64,000 bases of DNA from Kribbella italica. GTDB lineage: Bacteria; Actinomycetota; Actinomycetes; Propionibacteriales; Kribbellaceae. The stretch covers positions 2,108,001 to 2,172,000 of the forward strand of contig NZ_JACHMY010000001.1 in assembly GCF_014205135.1 (NCBI RefSeq), given 5' to 3'. The notes below the pieces were generated by a model. The model was given only the letters and a program-made list of their open reading frames with translations, searched no databases and was not told where the DNA came from. Positions 44,018 to 52,709 of the stretch are shown here, piece by piece; positions within the stretch are counted from its first letter, which is position 1, and every line of letters begins with the position of its first letter. Position numbers and translations under genes: made by a program.

Positions 44018-44262
44018 CCGACGACAACAGCATCCTCCACCGCATCAACGGCCTCGTGGCCGAGGAGCACGACCTGCGCACCAAGCACGCCGCCGGCCAG
44101 GTCGACGACGCCGACGAGAAGGCCCGCCTGCGCGCCCTCGAGGTCGAGCTGGACCAGTGCTGGGACCTCCTGCGCCAGCGCCGCGCCAAGCGCGAGTTCG
44201 GCGACAACCCCGACGACGCCCAGTCCCGCTCCGCCGACACCGTCGAGGGCTATCTGAACTGA
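44014..44262 (+). CDS. DUF2630 family protein, 82 aa
   Basis: Small, highly charged helical protein. SILHRINGLVAEEHDLR and the following KARLRALEVELDQCWDLLRQRRAKREFG look like a helical hairpin or coiled coil, the standard layout of DUF2630. Function unknown. It starts inside the stop of fetB-like 43250-44017 (ATGA) and ends just before a long perfect hairpin. Such small proteins are widespread in actinobacteria. Confidence 0.88.
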   Translation: MTDDNSILHRINGLVAEEHDLRTKHAAGQVDDADEKARLRALEVELDQCWDLLRQRRAKREFGDNPDDAQSRSADTVEGYLN

Positions 44263-44272
44263 CCCAACACTT

Positions 44273-44315
44273 CTTTCAAGTACCAACCACCCATCAGGTG
44301 GTTGGTACTTGAAAG
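44273..44315. terminator. Perfect 19-bp hairpin between convergent genes; AAGTACCA repeat family
   Basis: Arms at 44273-44291 and 44297-44315 pair without a mismatch around the loop CATCA. The arm reads CTTTCAAGTACCAACCACC. It lies between the convergent DUF2630 and PPOX genes and likely stops both transcripts. Same core as the hairpins at 409 and 60036. Confidence 0.85.
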
Positions 44316-44337
44316 ATGCTGGTGAGAAACCTGTCTG

Positions 44338-44760
44338 TCAGAAGCCCCGCAGCTTGTCCGGCGTGATCCGCAAAAGCACCGAGTAGTCTGCGTGGAAATC
44401 CGCCGGCGACATGCTCAAACTCGCCAGCCCCTCGGCGTACTTGGCGTCGTACACCGCCCTCTCCTCCTCCGAAGGCCCGGCAGGATCCACTACCGCGGAC
44501 CCCGAGATCACCCCGACGTCCCCACCCGTGAACGTCGCGTTGAAGTGCAGCGCCACCCGGGGCTGACTCTCCACGTTGCGCACCTTCGCCTTCGCCGGCT
44601 GCGAGAACACCAGCAGCTCCCGCCCGTTCCAGGAGAACCACACCGGATTCGGCGCCGGCGTACCGGACTTGCCGACGGTCGTCAGCCAGAGCACCTGCTC
44701 GCCCGCCAGCTGCTTCTCGATCCGCGCGCCGAACGGCGTGGACGTGTCGATCGTGAACAT
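44338..44760 (-). CDS. PPOX-class F420-dependent oxidoreductase (TIGR03667-like), 140 aa
   Basis: Split beta-barrel flavin/deazaflavin-binding protein. VLWLTTVGKSGTPAPNPVWFSW is the typical first strand pair (read in parts), followed by VRNVESQPRVALHF. Compared with pyridoxamine-phosphate oxidases it is short and fits the actinobacterial F420-binding subgroup. Probable cytoplasmic reductase; substrate unknown. AGAGGGG before the ATG is a good ribosome site. It lies 24 bases downstream of the CoA-binding protein gene, so they are likely co-transcribed. Confidence 0.87.
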   Translation of the reverse strand: MFTIDTSTPFGARIEKQLAGEQVLWLTTVGKSGTPAPNPVWFSWNGRELLVFSQPAKAKVRNVESQPRVALHFNATFTGGDVGVISGSAVVDPAGPSEEERAVYDAKYAEGLASLSMSPADFHADYSVLLRITPDKLRGF

Positions 44761-44784
44761 GTGAACCCCTCTGAACGGAAACGG

Positions 44785-45201
44785 TCAGTTCGGGCCCAGG
44801 CGTCCCCACTCGATCGCCGGGCAGCGGTTCATCACCATCGTCAGTCCCGCGGCCGTCGTCCGGGTGAAGGCGTCCGGGTCCTCCACATCCAGCTGGAACC
44901 AGACCGCGCGCGCGTTGATTCCCACCGCCTCGTCCGCGATCGCGCCGGCCAGGTCGGACCGCACGAACACGTCCACGCAGTCGACCGGGAACGGCACGTC
45001 CGCCAGCGTCGCGTACCCCTGCTCACCGTGCACGGTCTCCGCGGACGGATGCACCGGCACGATCCGCTTCCCGTGCTGCTGCAGGAACCGCGCGACGCCG
45101 TACGCCGCCCGGCTGGTGTTGTTCGACAGGCCAACCACGGCCCACGTCTGGCAGTCGGCCAGGATCTTCCGGATGTCGCTCTCGTCAGCCCAGTTCGCCA
45201 T
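44785..45201 (-). CDS. CoA-binding protein (YccU/succinyl-CoA ligase alpha-like domain), 138 aa
   Basis: A single Rossmann CoA-binding domain (PF13380): TWAVVGLSNNTSRAAYGVA at the N-terminus, KRIVPVHPSAE, and CVDVFVRSDLAGAIADEAV with the late NRCPAIEW motif near the end. Family members bind CoA but have no proven reaction. It starts at an ATG preceded by GAGAGGAT, which could be a ribosome site or a -10. Downstream of it is the PPOX gene; upstream, 27 bases away, ends the response-regulator gene. Confidence 0.87.
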   Translation of the reverse strand: MANWADESDIRKILADCQTWAVVGLSNNTSRAAYGVARFLQQHGKRIVPVHPSAETVHGEQGYATLADVPFPVDCVDVFVRSDLAGAIADEAVGINARAVWFQLDVEDPDAFTRTTAAGLTMVMNRCPAIEWGRLGPN

Positions 45202-45228
45202 GCAGCAATCCTCTCTCGCCGAACAACC

Positions 45229-45894
45229 TCACGCCTGACGCCGCAAGTAGGTCAGTACGGCGGACACCCGCCGATCCAGCCCGTCCTCGAGCTGCAGCTT
45301 CGCGAAGATGTTCCCCACATGCTTCCGCACCGCCGCCTCACTGACCACCAGTTCGGCGGCGATCGAAGCGTTCACCCGCCCCTCGGCCATCAGCGCGAGC
45401 ACCTCCAGCTCGCGCGGCGTCAGCGCCGCCAGTGGCCCGTCGTCCCGCCGCCGCGCCAGCAGCTGACGCACGACCTCGGGATCGACCACCGTCCCGCCTT
45501 CAGCCACCCGATCGAGCGACGCGAGGAACTCCGTCACGTGCCCGACCCGGTCCTTCAGCAAGTACCCGATCCCACCGGTCGTTGTCTCCAGCAACGACGA
45601 CAGATAGGCGTCGGCGACGTACTGCGACAGCACCAGGATGCCGATCGCCGGCAGCTCGGCCCGGATCGCCGCCGCCGCGCGCAGCCCCTCGTCGCTGTGC
45701 CCGGGCGGCATCCGCACGTCGGTGATGACGACATCCGGCGGCGACTTCCGTACGACGGCCAGCAGCGCGTCCCCGTCCCCGACGGCGTCGCGGACCTCGT
45801 GACCGGCGCGGTCGAGAATGCTGGCCAGCCCCTCACGCAGCAGCATCGAGTCCTCGGCGAGCACGATGCTCAGTCGTCGAGCCGGCACGGGCAC
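45229..45894 (-). CDS. NarL/LuxR-family response regulator, 221 aa
   Basis: Receiver domain (residues 8-125) with the acidic pocket in VLAEDS and phospho-acceptor Asp59 in VVITDVRMPP, Thr/Ser position in VLSQY and Lys in YLLKDR. C-terminal LuxR-type helix-turn-helix (about 155-215): ALTPRELEVLALMAEG, then SEAAVRKHVGNIFAKL. Overlaps the sensor kinase gene by 25 bases, so the two are co-translated. It probably binds the GGTAGC/GCTACC palindrome upstream of the divergent ABC operon. Confidence 0.92.
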   Translation of the reverse strand: MPVPARRLSIVLAEDSMLLREGLASILDRAGHEVRDAVGDGDALLAVVRKSPPDVVITDVRMPPGHSDEGLRAAAAIRAELPAIGILVLSQYVADAYLSSLLETTTGGIGYLLKDRVGHVTEFLASLDRVAEGGTVVDPEVVRQLLARRRDDGPLAALTPRELEVLALMAEGRVNASIAAELVVSEAAVRKHVGNIFAKLQLEDGLDRRVSAVLTYLRRQA

Positions 45895-47144
45895 TCCATC
45901 CGTAGTCGCGTAGGCCCACCCGGTGGGCTGGACAGGTCGAGTGTGCCGCCCAGAGCGTCCAGCCGGGTCACCAGCCCGGTCAGCCCGGTCCCCTGTGCCG
46001 GGTCGGCGCCGCCCTGGCCGTCGTCAGTCACCGTCACGACCAGGCGGTCGCGGTTGACCCAGGCCTGGACGTGGCAGTTGGTCGCGCCGGCGTGCTTGGC
46101 GACGTTGCCCAGTGTCTCGCTGACGAAGAAGTACGCCGCCGCCTCGATCGGCGCCGGCAGGCGGTCCGGCAGCGACACCTGTACGGCGACCGGCAGCGGC
46201 ATCCGGTCCGCCACCTCCCGTACGGCGGCCTCCAGCCCCAGGTCGACGAGCACCCGCGGGTGGATGCCGCGCACCGCCTCGCGCAGGTCAGCCAGCGCGG
46301 CCTCGGCCTCGCCGTGCGCCTTGACGACCAGCCGCTTGCTCTCACCCTCCGGCAGGTCCAGCTCAGCCAGTCCGAGCGTCATGGTGAGCCCGACCAGACG
46401 CTGCTGCACACCGTCGTGCAGGTGCCGCTCGATCCGGGCCCGCTCGGTCTCGAACGCGTCGACCAGGTCCAGGCGGGATCGTCGCAACTCCGCGACGTTG
46501 CGACGCAGTTCCTCCTCCCGTGGGCCCAGCAGCGCCTTGGCCAGGGAGGCCTCGGCTGCAGCCAGTACGCCGAGCAGGTACGACGACACGACGTAGAAGC
46601 ACGGCCCGAAGACGAACAGGAACAGAAACCCCTCGCCGGTCGTGTCGAGGATCCACGGCCCCATGCCCATCTCGTCGTCGGTCGCGATCATCGGGGCCAG
46701 CACGGTGAGCACGAGGACCGCGGCGCTCATCCCGGCGAATGCCGCGCTGAAGATCCAGACGAACGTGCCAAGCAGTACGCCGTACCCGAGCGACCGCAGC
46801 GAAGCCTGCTCGCGCCGGCGGAACTTGAGCCGCTCCCGCCGGGTCATGGTCGGTGGCAGCTTCGCGTGCGGGCTCGCGATGCCACTGGGCAGCACCAGCC
46901 GCGCCCGCCACCGCTCGACGCTCCCGATGACGACGCCGTACAAGGGGAAGAGCGTCAGCAGCAGCACCCCGACCACGATCGGGCTCAGCACCGCACTCAC
47001 CCCGACGGAGACCAGCAGCACCGCGATCGTCAGTACGCCGACCGGCACCGAGCTGAGCAGGTAGGCATAGCTCCGCCAGGGCCATGACGACACGAGGTAC
47101 CTCCGCATCGTCAGCGCCGCCCAAGCCGACTCCGGTCGCTGCAC
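45870..47144 (-). CDS. Sensor histidine kinase (HisKA_3, NarX/DesK type), 424 aa
   Basis: Two groups of membrane helices in the first 210 residues form the sensor region (about 30-80 and 120-205) with little extracellular sequence, as in intramembrane-sensing kinases. The dimerisation helix has the phospho-acceptor His in ERHLHDGVQQRLVGL, and the ATPase domain has ETLGNVAKHAGA (N-box) and VTDDGQGG. It phosphorylates the partner regulator encoded downstream. GTG at 47144 has a TAGGGT -10 in exact leaderless position. Divergent from an ABC exporter operon, suggesting a detoxification or envelope-stress module. Confidence 0.92.
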   Translation of the reverse strand: MQRPESAWAALTMRRYLVSSWPWRSYAYLLSSVPVGVLTIAVLLVSVGVSAVLSPIVVGVLLLTLFPLYGVVIGSVERWRARLVLPSGIASPHAKLPPTMTRRERLKFRRREQASLRSLGYGVLLGTFVWIFSAAFAGMSAAVLVLTVLAPMIATDDEMGMGPWILDTTGEGFLFLFVFGPCFYVVSSYLLGVLAAAEASLAKALLGPREEELRRNVAELRRSRLDLVDAFETERARIERHLHDGVQQRLVGLTMTLGLAELDLPEGESKRLVVKAHGEAEAALADLREAVRGIHPRVLVDLGLEAAVREVADRMPLPVAVQVSLPDRLPAPIEAAAYFFVSETLGNVAKHAGATNCHVQAWVNRDRLVVTVTDDGQGGADPAQGTGLTGLVTRLDALGGTLDLSSPPGGPTRLRMECPCRLDD

Positions 47145-47150
47145 ACCGCA

Positions 47151-47196
47151 ACCCTAGGTCCCCGCGAGGCCGCCGCACGGTAGCTCAGGCGCTACC
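47151..47196. promoter_or_regulatory. Leaderless kinase promoter and candidate response-regulator palindrome
   Basis: Minus-strand TAGGGT (47156-47151) ends seven bases before the kinase GTG. GGTAGC (47179-47184), six bases, GCTACC (47191-47196) is a dyad of the type bound by NarL-family regulators and lies 57 bases before the ABC ATPase ATG. Confidence 0.6.
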
Positions 47197-47252
47197 TCGA
47201 CAGTCCCCCACAAGCCAGCGCGCCGAGCCATGGCAGACGGTTCGCTAGAACC

Positions 47253-48095
47253 ATGACCAGGACCGTGCCTCAGCACCCCCAACCGGCGATCGCCCAGCAT
47301 CCCACCGCTGCGGGCACCCACCGCCCGGCGGCGCAGCCGCCTGGGCTCCAGGGCGACCCGCACCCCCACCATCCCCCTGCTCTGTTGCTGGACGGGATCA
47401 CCAAGACCTACAAGTCCAAGGCCGGTGCCGTCGACGCTCTGCGCGGTGTGACCTACCACTTCCAGCGCGGCTCCTACACCGCCGTCATGGGCCCCTCCGG
47501 CTCGGGCAAGTCGACCCTCCTGCAGTGCGCGGCAGGCCTCGACAAGCCCAGCACCGGCGCCGTCGTACTCAACGGCATCCCGCTGCACGGGCTCAACGAG
47601 GTAGCGCTCACCAAGCTCCGCCGCGAGCAGATGGGCTTCGTGTTCCAGGCCTACAACCTGCTCCCCTCGCTCACCGTCTACGACAACGTCGCGCTCCCGC
47701 TCCGTCTCACCGGCAAGCGGCCGCGGCGTACCGACGTGCACGACGTCCTCCGGCAGGTCGGCCTGGAGGACAAGGCCAAGCGCCGCCCCGCCGAACTCTC
47801 CGGCGGCCAGCAGCAGCGCGTCGCGATCGCCCGCGCGCTGATCACCCAGCCGGCCGTCTTCTTCGCCGACGAACCGACCGGCGCCCTCGACAGCACCACC
47901 AGCCGCCAGGTCCTCGAACTGTTGCGCACAGCAACCGATCGCAGCGGCCAGACCGTCGTCATGGTCACCCACGACCCGGTCGCCGCCGCGTACGCCGATC
48001 GCGTGCTGTTCCTGTCCGACGGCGTCGTCGCGGGCTCGCTCGACCGCGGCACCCCGCAGCAGATCGCCGCCGCGATGAGCGACCTGGAGCGCTGA
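47253..48095 (+). CDS. ABC transporter ATP-binding protein (BceA/MacB type), 280 aa
   Basis: After a 45-residue Pro/His/Gln-rich tail comes a complete nucleotide-binding domain: Walker A GPSGSGKST, Q-loop FVFQAYNLL, signature LSGGQQQRVAIAR, Walker B VFFADEPTGALD and VMVTHD. It pairs with the FtsX-like permease encoded next, whose ATG overlaps this stop (TGATG at 48093-48097). The divergent two-component system suggests inducible export, for example of a peptide or lipid. Confidence 0.93.
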   Translation: MTRTVPQHPQPAIAQHPTAAGTHRPAAQPPGLQGDPHPHHPPALLLDGITKTYKSKAGAVDALRGVTYHFQRGSYTAVMGPSGSGKSTLLQCAAGLDKPSTGAVVLNGIPLHGLNEVALTKLRREQMGFVFQAYNLLPSLTVYDNVALPLRLTGKRPRRTDVHDVLRQVGLEDKAKRRPAELSGGQQQRVAIARALITQPAVFFADEPTGALDSTTSRQVLELLRTATDRSGQTVVMVTHDPVAAAYADRVLFLSDGVVAGSLDRGTPQQIAAAMSDLER

Positions 48096-50062
48096 TGTTC
48101 TTCCTCAGCCGCCAGACCGTCAGCCGCCACCGCTCCCTGTACGCCGGTTCCTTCGTCGCCCTCGCCGTCGGTGTCTTCCTGCTCGGCCTCGCCGCGACGG
48201 CCACCGCCGCCACCATCGCGTACGACGCACCGCCCGGGTCGACGATCGCCGTCCACCTCCCCGGCGGCGACGGCACCGTCCCGCAGACCGTGCACGTCAA
48301 CCCGACCGGCGAGGACGTGTCCGGCCTGCAGGTCGTGCTCAGCATGGTCGGCACGATCAGCGGGTTCATCACGATCTTCGTCATCGCCAGCACGTTTGCC
48401 TTCGCGGTCGCGTCCCGCCGCCGCGAGATCGGACTGCTCCGCCTGGTCGGTGCAACACCGAAGCAGATCCGCCGGATGATCCTCGGCGAGGCGCTCGTCG
48501 TCGCGCTCGCCGCATCCGTCACCGGCGCGATCCTCGCCCAGCTCGCGACGCCACTGCTGCTCGCGAAGGCGTCCTACACCGAGCTCGCGCCGGTGAAGCT
48601 CGAACCCGCCAGCCCGTGGGTCGCGCTCGCGATCGCGATGGGCATCGGGATCGTCGTCGCGATGCTCGGCGCCCGCTCGGCCGCGCGACGCGCCGGCCGG
48701 ATCGGCGCGGTCGACGCGCTGCGGGAGGCCGCGCTGGAACCGCCGCGGATCGGTCCGGTGCGCGTGGTGTTCGGCGTACTGGTCCTGGCCGGTTCGATCG
48801 TGCTGCTGGCGCTGATCCGGCCGGGGACGGGTGAGGGGGTGATCCCGCTGGCGATGTTCACGCCGATGCTGCTCGTGGTCGCGCTCACGCTGCTCGCGCC
48901 GCTGGTCGTCCCGACGATCGGGCGCCTGCTCGCCGTCCCGCTGGTCGCCTGGACGAACGTCTCGGGCCGGCTCGCCAAGAGCAACGTGGTCGCGGCACCT
49001 CGCCGTACGGCGTCGTTGGCGGCGCCGATCCTGGCCATCTCCGCGATCGCCGGCTCGATGGTGCTCACGCTGAGCTTCGCCGCCGACGCGTCCACCGCGA
49101 GCATCCGCGACACGCTGCTCGCCCCGATCGTCGTCACCGGCGCGGACGACCTCGGCCAGGACATTCTCGGAACTCCGGGTGTTTCGTCGGCCGACGGAGC
49201 GATCCCGCTCACCGTCATCCGCACCGACGCCGACTCAGCCGACCTCGAGAGCGCCGAGGGCATCGACACCGCCGTCGCACCCCGTGCGCGCCGCCTGGAA
49301 GCGCTCTCCGGCGATCTCACCGGCCTCTCCGGCGCCAATACCGTTGCCATCAGCAAGGAACTCGCCGGCTTCGAGGGGTACAAGGTCGGCTCGGACATCC
49401 CCGTCACCTTCACCGACGGCGGCACTACGCAGCTGAAGGTGGTCGCGATCGTCCGTACGGCGCTCGAGGTCAACGCGTCGATGCTCGTCTCGCAGGAGTT
49501 CGCGCACGCGCACGACCCCAAGGCCCAGCCGACCCGGTGGTTCGTGCTTCCCGAGCCCGGCGCCGACACGAGCCGGCTGATCGATTCGCTCAACACCGTC
49601 CCCGGAGCGCACGCCGTACCGGCCACGACCTGGGAGGCCGAACAAGGCCAGGGCGTCCGCGACGGCAACCAGCTCGGGCTGGTCCTCCTGCTCGGCCCCG
49701 CCGCCCTCTACAGCGCGATCGCCATCGTCAACACGCTCCTGATGGGCAGCCTCCAGCGCGGCCGGGAGTTCGTCACGTCCCGCCTGCTCGGCGCGACTCC
49801 GGCGCAGATCCGCCGGATGGTCCTGTGGGAGTCGACGCTGGTCGGCGCGGTCGCTCTTACCCTGGGCACCGTCATCACGGTCACCGTCGGCGCCCTCATC
49901 CGCCACGCGATGAGCGAGGGTCTCACCGACGTCCCCACCACGGTCCCCTGGGGCACCCTGCTCGGCATCGGCGTGATCTGCCTGGTCCTCACCGCCGGCT
50001 CGGCGCTGGCCCCGACCGCCTTCATCCTCCGTCACTCCCACCCCTCGGCCGCCACGGAGTAG
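48095..50062 (+). CDS. FtsX-like ABC transporter permease, 655 aa
   Basis: MacB/FtsX-type permease of two units. Helix 1 is near residues 17-40; the cytoplasmic helix AVASRRREIGLLRLVGATPKQIRRM and its later copy QRGREFVTSRLLGATPAQIRRM (each read in parts) mark the two halves. A soluble domain of roughly 180 residues (about 345-530) faces outside. Around eight to ten membrane segments. Works with the preceding ATPase. Start chosen at 48095 because it overlaps the ATPase stop; the earlier frame is a shadow of the ATPase gene. Confidence 0.9.
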   Translation: MFFLSRQTVSRHRSLYAGSFVALAVGVFLLGLAATATAATIAYDAPPGSTIAVHLPGGDGTVPQTVHVNPTGEDVSGLQVVLSMVGTISGFITIFVIASTFAFAVASRRREIGLLRLVGATPKQIRRMILGEALVVALAASVTGAILAQLATPLLLAKASYTELAPVKLEPASPWVALAIAMGIGIVVAMLGARSAARRAGRIGAVDALREAALEPPRIGPVRVVFGVLVLAGSIVLLALIRPGTGEGVIPLAMFTPMLLVVALTLLAPLVVPTIGRLLAVPLVAWTNVSGRLAKSNVVAAPRRTASLAAPILAISAIAGSMVLTLSFAADASTASIRDTLLAPIVVTGADDLGQDILGTPGVSSADGAIPLTVIRTDADSADLESAEGIDTAVAPRARRLEALSGDLTGLSGANTVAISKELAGFEGYKVGSDIPVTFTDGGTTQLKVVAIVRTALEVNASMLVSQEFAHAHDPKAQPTRWFVLPEPGADTSRLIDSLNTVPGAHAVPATTWEAEQGQGVRDGNQLGLVLLLGPAALYSAIAIVNTLLMGSLQRGREFVTSRLLGATPAQIRRMVLWESTLVGAVALTLGTVITVTVGALIRHAMSEGLTDVPTTVPWGTLLGIGVICLVLTAGSALAPTAFILRHSHPSAATE

Positions 50063-50254
50063 CCGCACCGCATTCCGGGCGGTCCGGAGCAGTTCCGGGC
50101 GGGTGGCGCGGGTTGTCCGTGGGGCGTCGTAGGGTTGGCGCGATTGGGCCGGGTCGCTGCCGTGGATCGCGGGGGTGACCGGGGACAATGGCGCTGCCGC
50201 CCGACCGCCGCGGCCGCGTAACAGCCGGCACCACCGAGGAGTACACAGACCCGC

Positions 50255-52705
50255 ATGGCACGCCGTTCCAGCACCACCGCCGAACCCGAGGACTTCGAGG
50301 AGCGCATTCTCGACGTCGACGTCTCCGACGAGATGCGCACCAGCTTCCTGGAGTACGCCTACTCGGTGATCTACTCCCGGGCGCTCCCGGACGCCCGGGA
50401 CGGCCTCAAGCCGGTGCAGCGGCGGATCCTGTTCTCGATGGCGGAGAACAACATCCGTCCCGACCGCGGCCACGTGAAGAGCGCCCGCGTCGTCGGTGAA
50501 GTGATGGGTAAGTACCACCCGCACGGCGACGGCGCGATCTACGACGCCCTGGTCCGGACGGCCCAGCCGTGGTCGATGCGCGTCCCGCTGATCGACGGCC
50601 ACGGGAACTTCGGCTCCCTCGACGACGGCCCCGCCGCGATGCGGTACACGGAGTGCCGGATGGCGCCGTCCGCGCTGGCGATGACGAACGGCCTCGACGA
50701 GGACGTCGTCGACTTCAAGCCGAACTACGACGGCCGCGAGGAAGAGCCGTCGGTGCTCCCGGCCGCCTTCCCGAACCTGCTCGTCAACGGCGCCGCCGGC
50801 ATCGCGGTCGGGATGGCCACCAACATGGCCCCGCACAACCTGATCGAGGTGATCCAGGCCCTGCGGCACCTGATCAAGACCCCGGACGCCGACCTCGACG
50901 ACCTGATGCGGTTCATCCCCGGCCCGGACCTGCCGACCGGCGGCAAGATCGTCGGCCTGGAAGGCATCAAGGACGCCTACGCGGCCGGTCGCGGCAGCTT
51001 CAAGATGCGCGCCACCGCCCGGATCGAGAACGTCACCCCGCGCCGCAAGGGCATCGTGGTCACCGAGCTGCCGTACACGGTCGGCCCGGAGAAGGTGATC
51101 GAGAAGATCAAGACCCTGGTCCAGGCCAAGAAGCTGCAGGGCATCGCCGACGTCAAGGACCTGACCGACCGCACCCACGGCACCCAGCTGGTGATCGAGG
51201 TCAAGAACGGCTTCGTCCCCGAGGCGCTGCTGGAGCAGCTGTACAAGCTGACCCCGCTGGAGGACTCGTTCTCCATCAACGCGGTCTGCCTGGTCGACGG
51301 CCAGCCCCAGACGCTCGGGCTGCGCGCGCTGCTCGAGGTGTACCTGGAACACCGCTACCTCGTCACCAGGCGGCGCAGCGAGTTCCGCAAGAAGAAGGCC
51401 GAGGACCGGCTGCACATCGTCGACGGCCTGCTGATCGCGATCCTCGACATCGACGAGGTCATCCAGATCATCCGGACCAGCGACGACGCGGCCGCCGCGC
51501 GGACCAGGCTGATGGACATCTACGACCTGACCGAGGTGCAGACCAACTACATCCTGGACATGCCGCTGCGCCGGCTGACGAAGTTCTCCAAGCTCGAGCT
51601 GGACACCGAGAAGGCCGAGCTCGAGGCGACGATCGAGAAGCTGGCCGCGATCCTCGACAACGAGCAGCTGCTGAAGAAGATCGTCGGCGACGAGCTCGCC
51701 GACATCGCGAAGACCTACGGCACGCCGCGCCGAACCGTCCTGCTGGAGTCGTCCGGCGCGGCCAAGACCGCCGCCGTACCGCTCGAGGTCACCGACGACC
51801 CGTGCTGGGTGCTGATGAGCTCGGCCGGCCTGCTGGCCCGGACCAACGGCGTCGAGCCGTTCGGTGAAGCGGACGGCCGGGCCAAGCACGACGCGATCGT
51901 GTCCGCGATCAAGAGCACTGCCCGCGGCCAGTACGGCCTGGTCACCAGCGCCGGCCGGCTGATCCGGCTGGAGTCGCTCGACCTCCCGGCCGTCCCGACC
52001 ACGGCCAGCGCGCCGAACCTGCAGGGTGGCGCGCCGATCGCCGAGTTCGTCGAGCTCGAGCCGGGCGAGCGCGCGCTCGCGCTGACCACGATGGACCCCG
52101 AGTCCATCGGCCTGGCCGTCGGTACGGCGACCGGCGTGGTCAAGCGGATCGTGCCCGACCACCTGAGCAACCGCGACTCCTGGGAGGTCATCCGGCTCGC
52201 CGACGGCGACCAGGTCGTCGGCGCGGTCGAGCTGACCACCGGCGAGGAGGAGCTCTGCTTCATCGCCAGCGACGCCCAGCTGCTGCACTTCAGCGCCTCG
52301 GCGGTCCGCCCACAAGGCCGTACGGCGGGAGGCATGGCGGGCATCCGCCTGACGGCCGGCGCGAAGGTCGTCTACTTCGGCGCCGTCGACAGCGCCCGTG
52401 AGGCGCACGTCGTCACGATCGCCGGCTCCTCGTCGGCCCTGCCCGGCACGGAGGTCGGCGCGGTCAAGGTGACGCCCTTCAGCGAATACCCGGCCAAGGG
52501 CCGCGCGACCGGCGGTGTCCGGTGCCAGCGCCTGCTCAAGGGCGAGGACGGACTGCTGTTCGGCTTCATCGGTACGGCGCCGATCAAGGCCAGCGCGACC
52601 AGCGGCGCGCCGGTGGAGCTGCCGCCGATCGACCCGCGGCGCGACGGTTCCGGCGTACCGGTGGCCCAGCCGATCGCCGCCTGCGCCCCGGACCTGGCAG
52701 GCTGA
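50255..52705 (+). CDS. parC: DNA topoisomerase IV subunit A, 816 aa
   Basis: GyrA/ParC fold with winged helix around AAMRYTECRM, where the Tyr attacks DNA, tower and coiled-coil regions (for example ELEATIEKLAAIL) and a C-terminal beta-pinwheel (about 500-805). The GyrA-box QRRGGKG is not seen, consistent with ParC rather than gyrase. The quinolone pocket reads HPHGDGAIYD: the residue equivalent to Ser83 of E. coli GyrA is Gly. It decatenates daughter chromosomes with ParE, here encoded at 60323-62407. The gap before it (50063-50254) holds a TAGGGT hexamer at 50130-50135 and a distant GAGGAG. Confidence 0.93.
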   Translation: MARRSSTTAEPEDFEERILDVDVSDEMRTSFLEYAYSVIYSRALPDARDGLKPVQRRILFSMAENNIRPDRGHVKSARVVGEVMGKYHPHGDGAIYDALVRTAQPWSMRVPLIDGHGNFGSLDDGPAAMRYTECRMAPSALAMTNGLDEDVVDFKPNYDGREEEPSVLPAAFPNLLVNGAAGIAVGMATNMAPHNLIEVIQALRHLIKTPDADLDDLMRFIPGPDLPTGGKIVGLEGIKDAYAAGRGSFKMRATARIENVTPRRKGIVVTELPYTVGPEKVIEKIKTLVQAKKLQGIADVKDLTDRTHGTQLVIEVKNGFVPEALLEQLYKLTPLEDSFSINAVCLVDGQPQTLGLRALLEVYLEHRYLVTRRRSEFRKKKAEDRLHIVDGLLIAILDIDEVIQIIRTSDDAAAARTRLMDIYDLTEVQTNYILDMPLRRLTKFSKLELDTEKAELEATIEKLAAILDNEQLLKKIVGDELADIAKTYGTPRRTVLLESSGAAKTAAVPLEVTDDPCWVLMSSAGLLARTNGVEPFGEADGRAKHDAIVSAIKSTARGQYGLVTSAGRLIRLESLDLPAVPTTASAPNLQGGAPIAEFVELEPGERALALTTMDPESIGLAVGTATGVVKRIVPDHLSNRDSWEVIRLADGDQVVGAVELTTGEEELCFIASDAQLLHFSASAVRPQGRTAGGMAGIRLTAGAKVVYFGAVDSAREAHVVTIAGSSSALPGTEVGAVKVTPFSEYPAKGRATGGVRCQRLLKGEDGLLFGFIGTAPIKASATSGAPVELPPIDPRRDGSGVPVAQPIAACAPDLAG
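52698..52703 (+). promoter_or_regulatory. Possible leaderless -10 inside the end of parC
   Basis: CAGGCT ends seven bases before the ATG of the LprG-like gene (52710), so that gene pair may have its own promoter besides read-through from parC. Confidence 0.4.
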
Positions 52706-52709
52706 CCCC

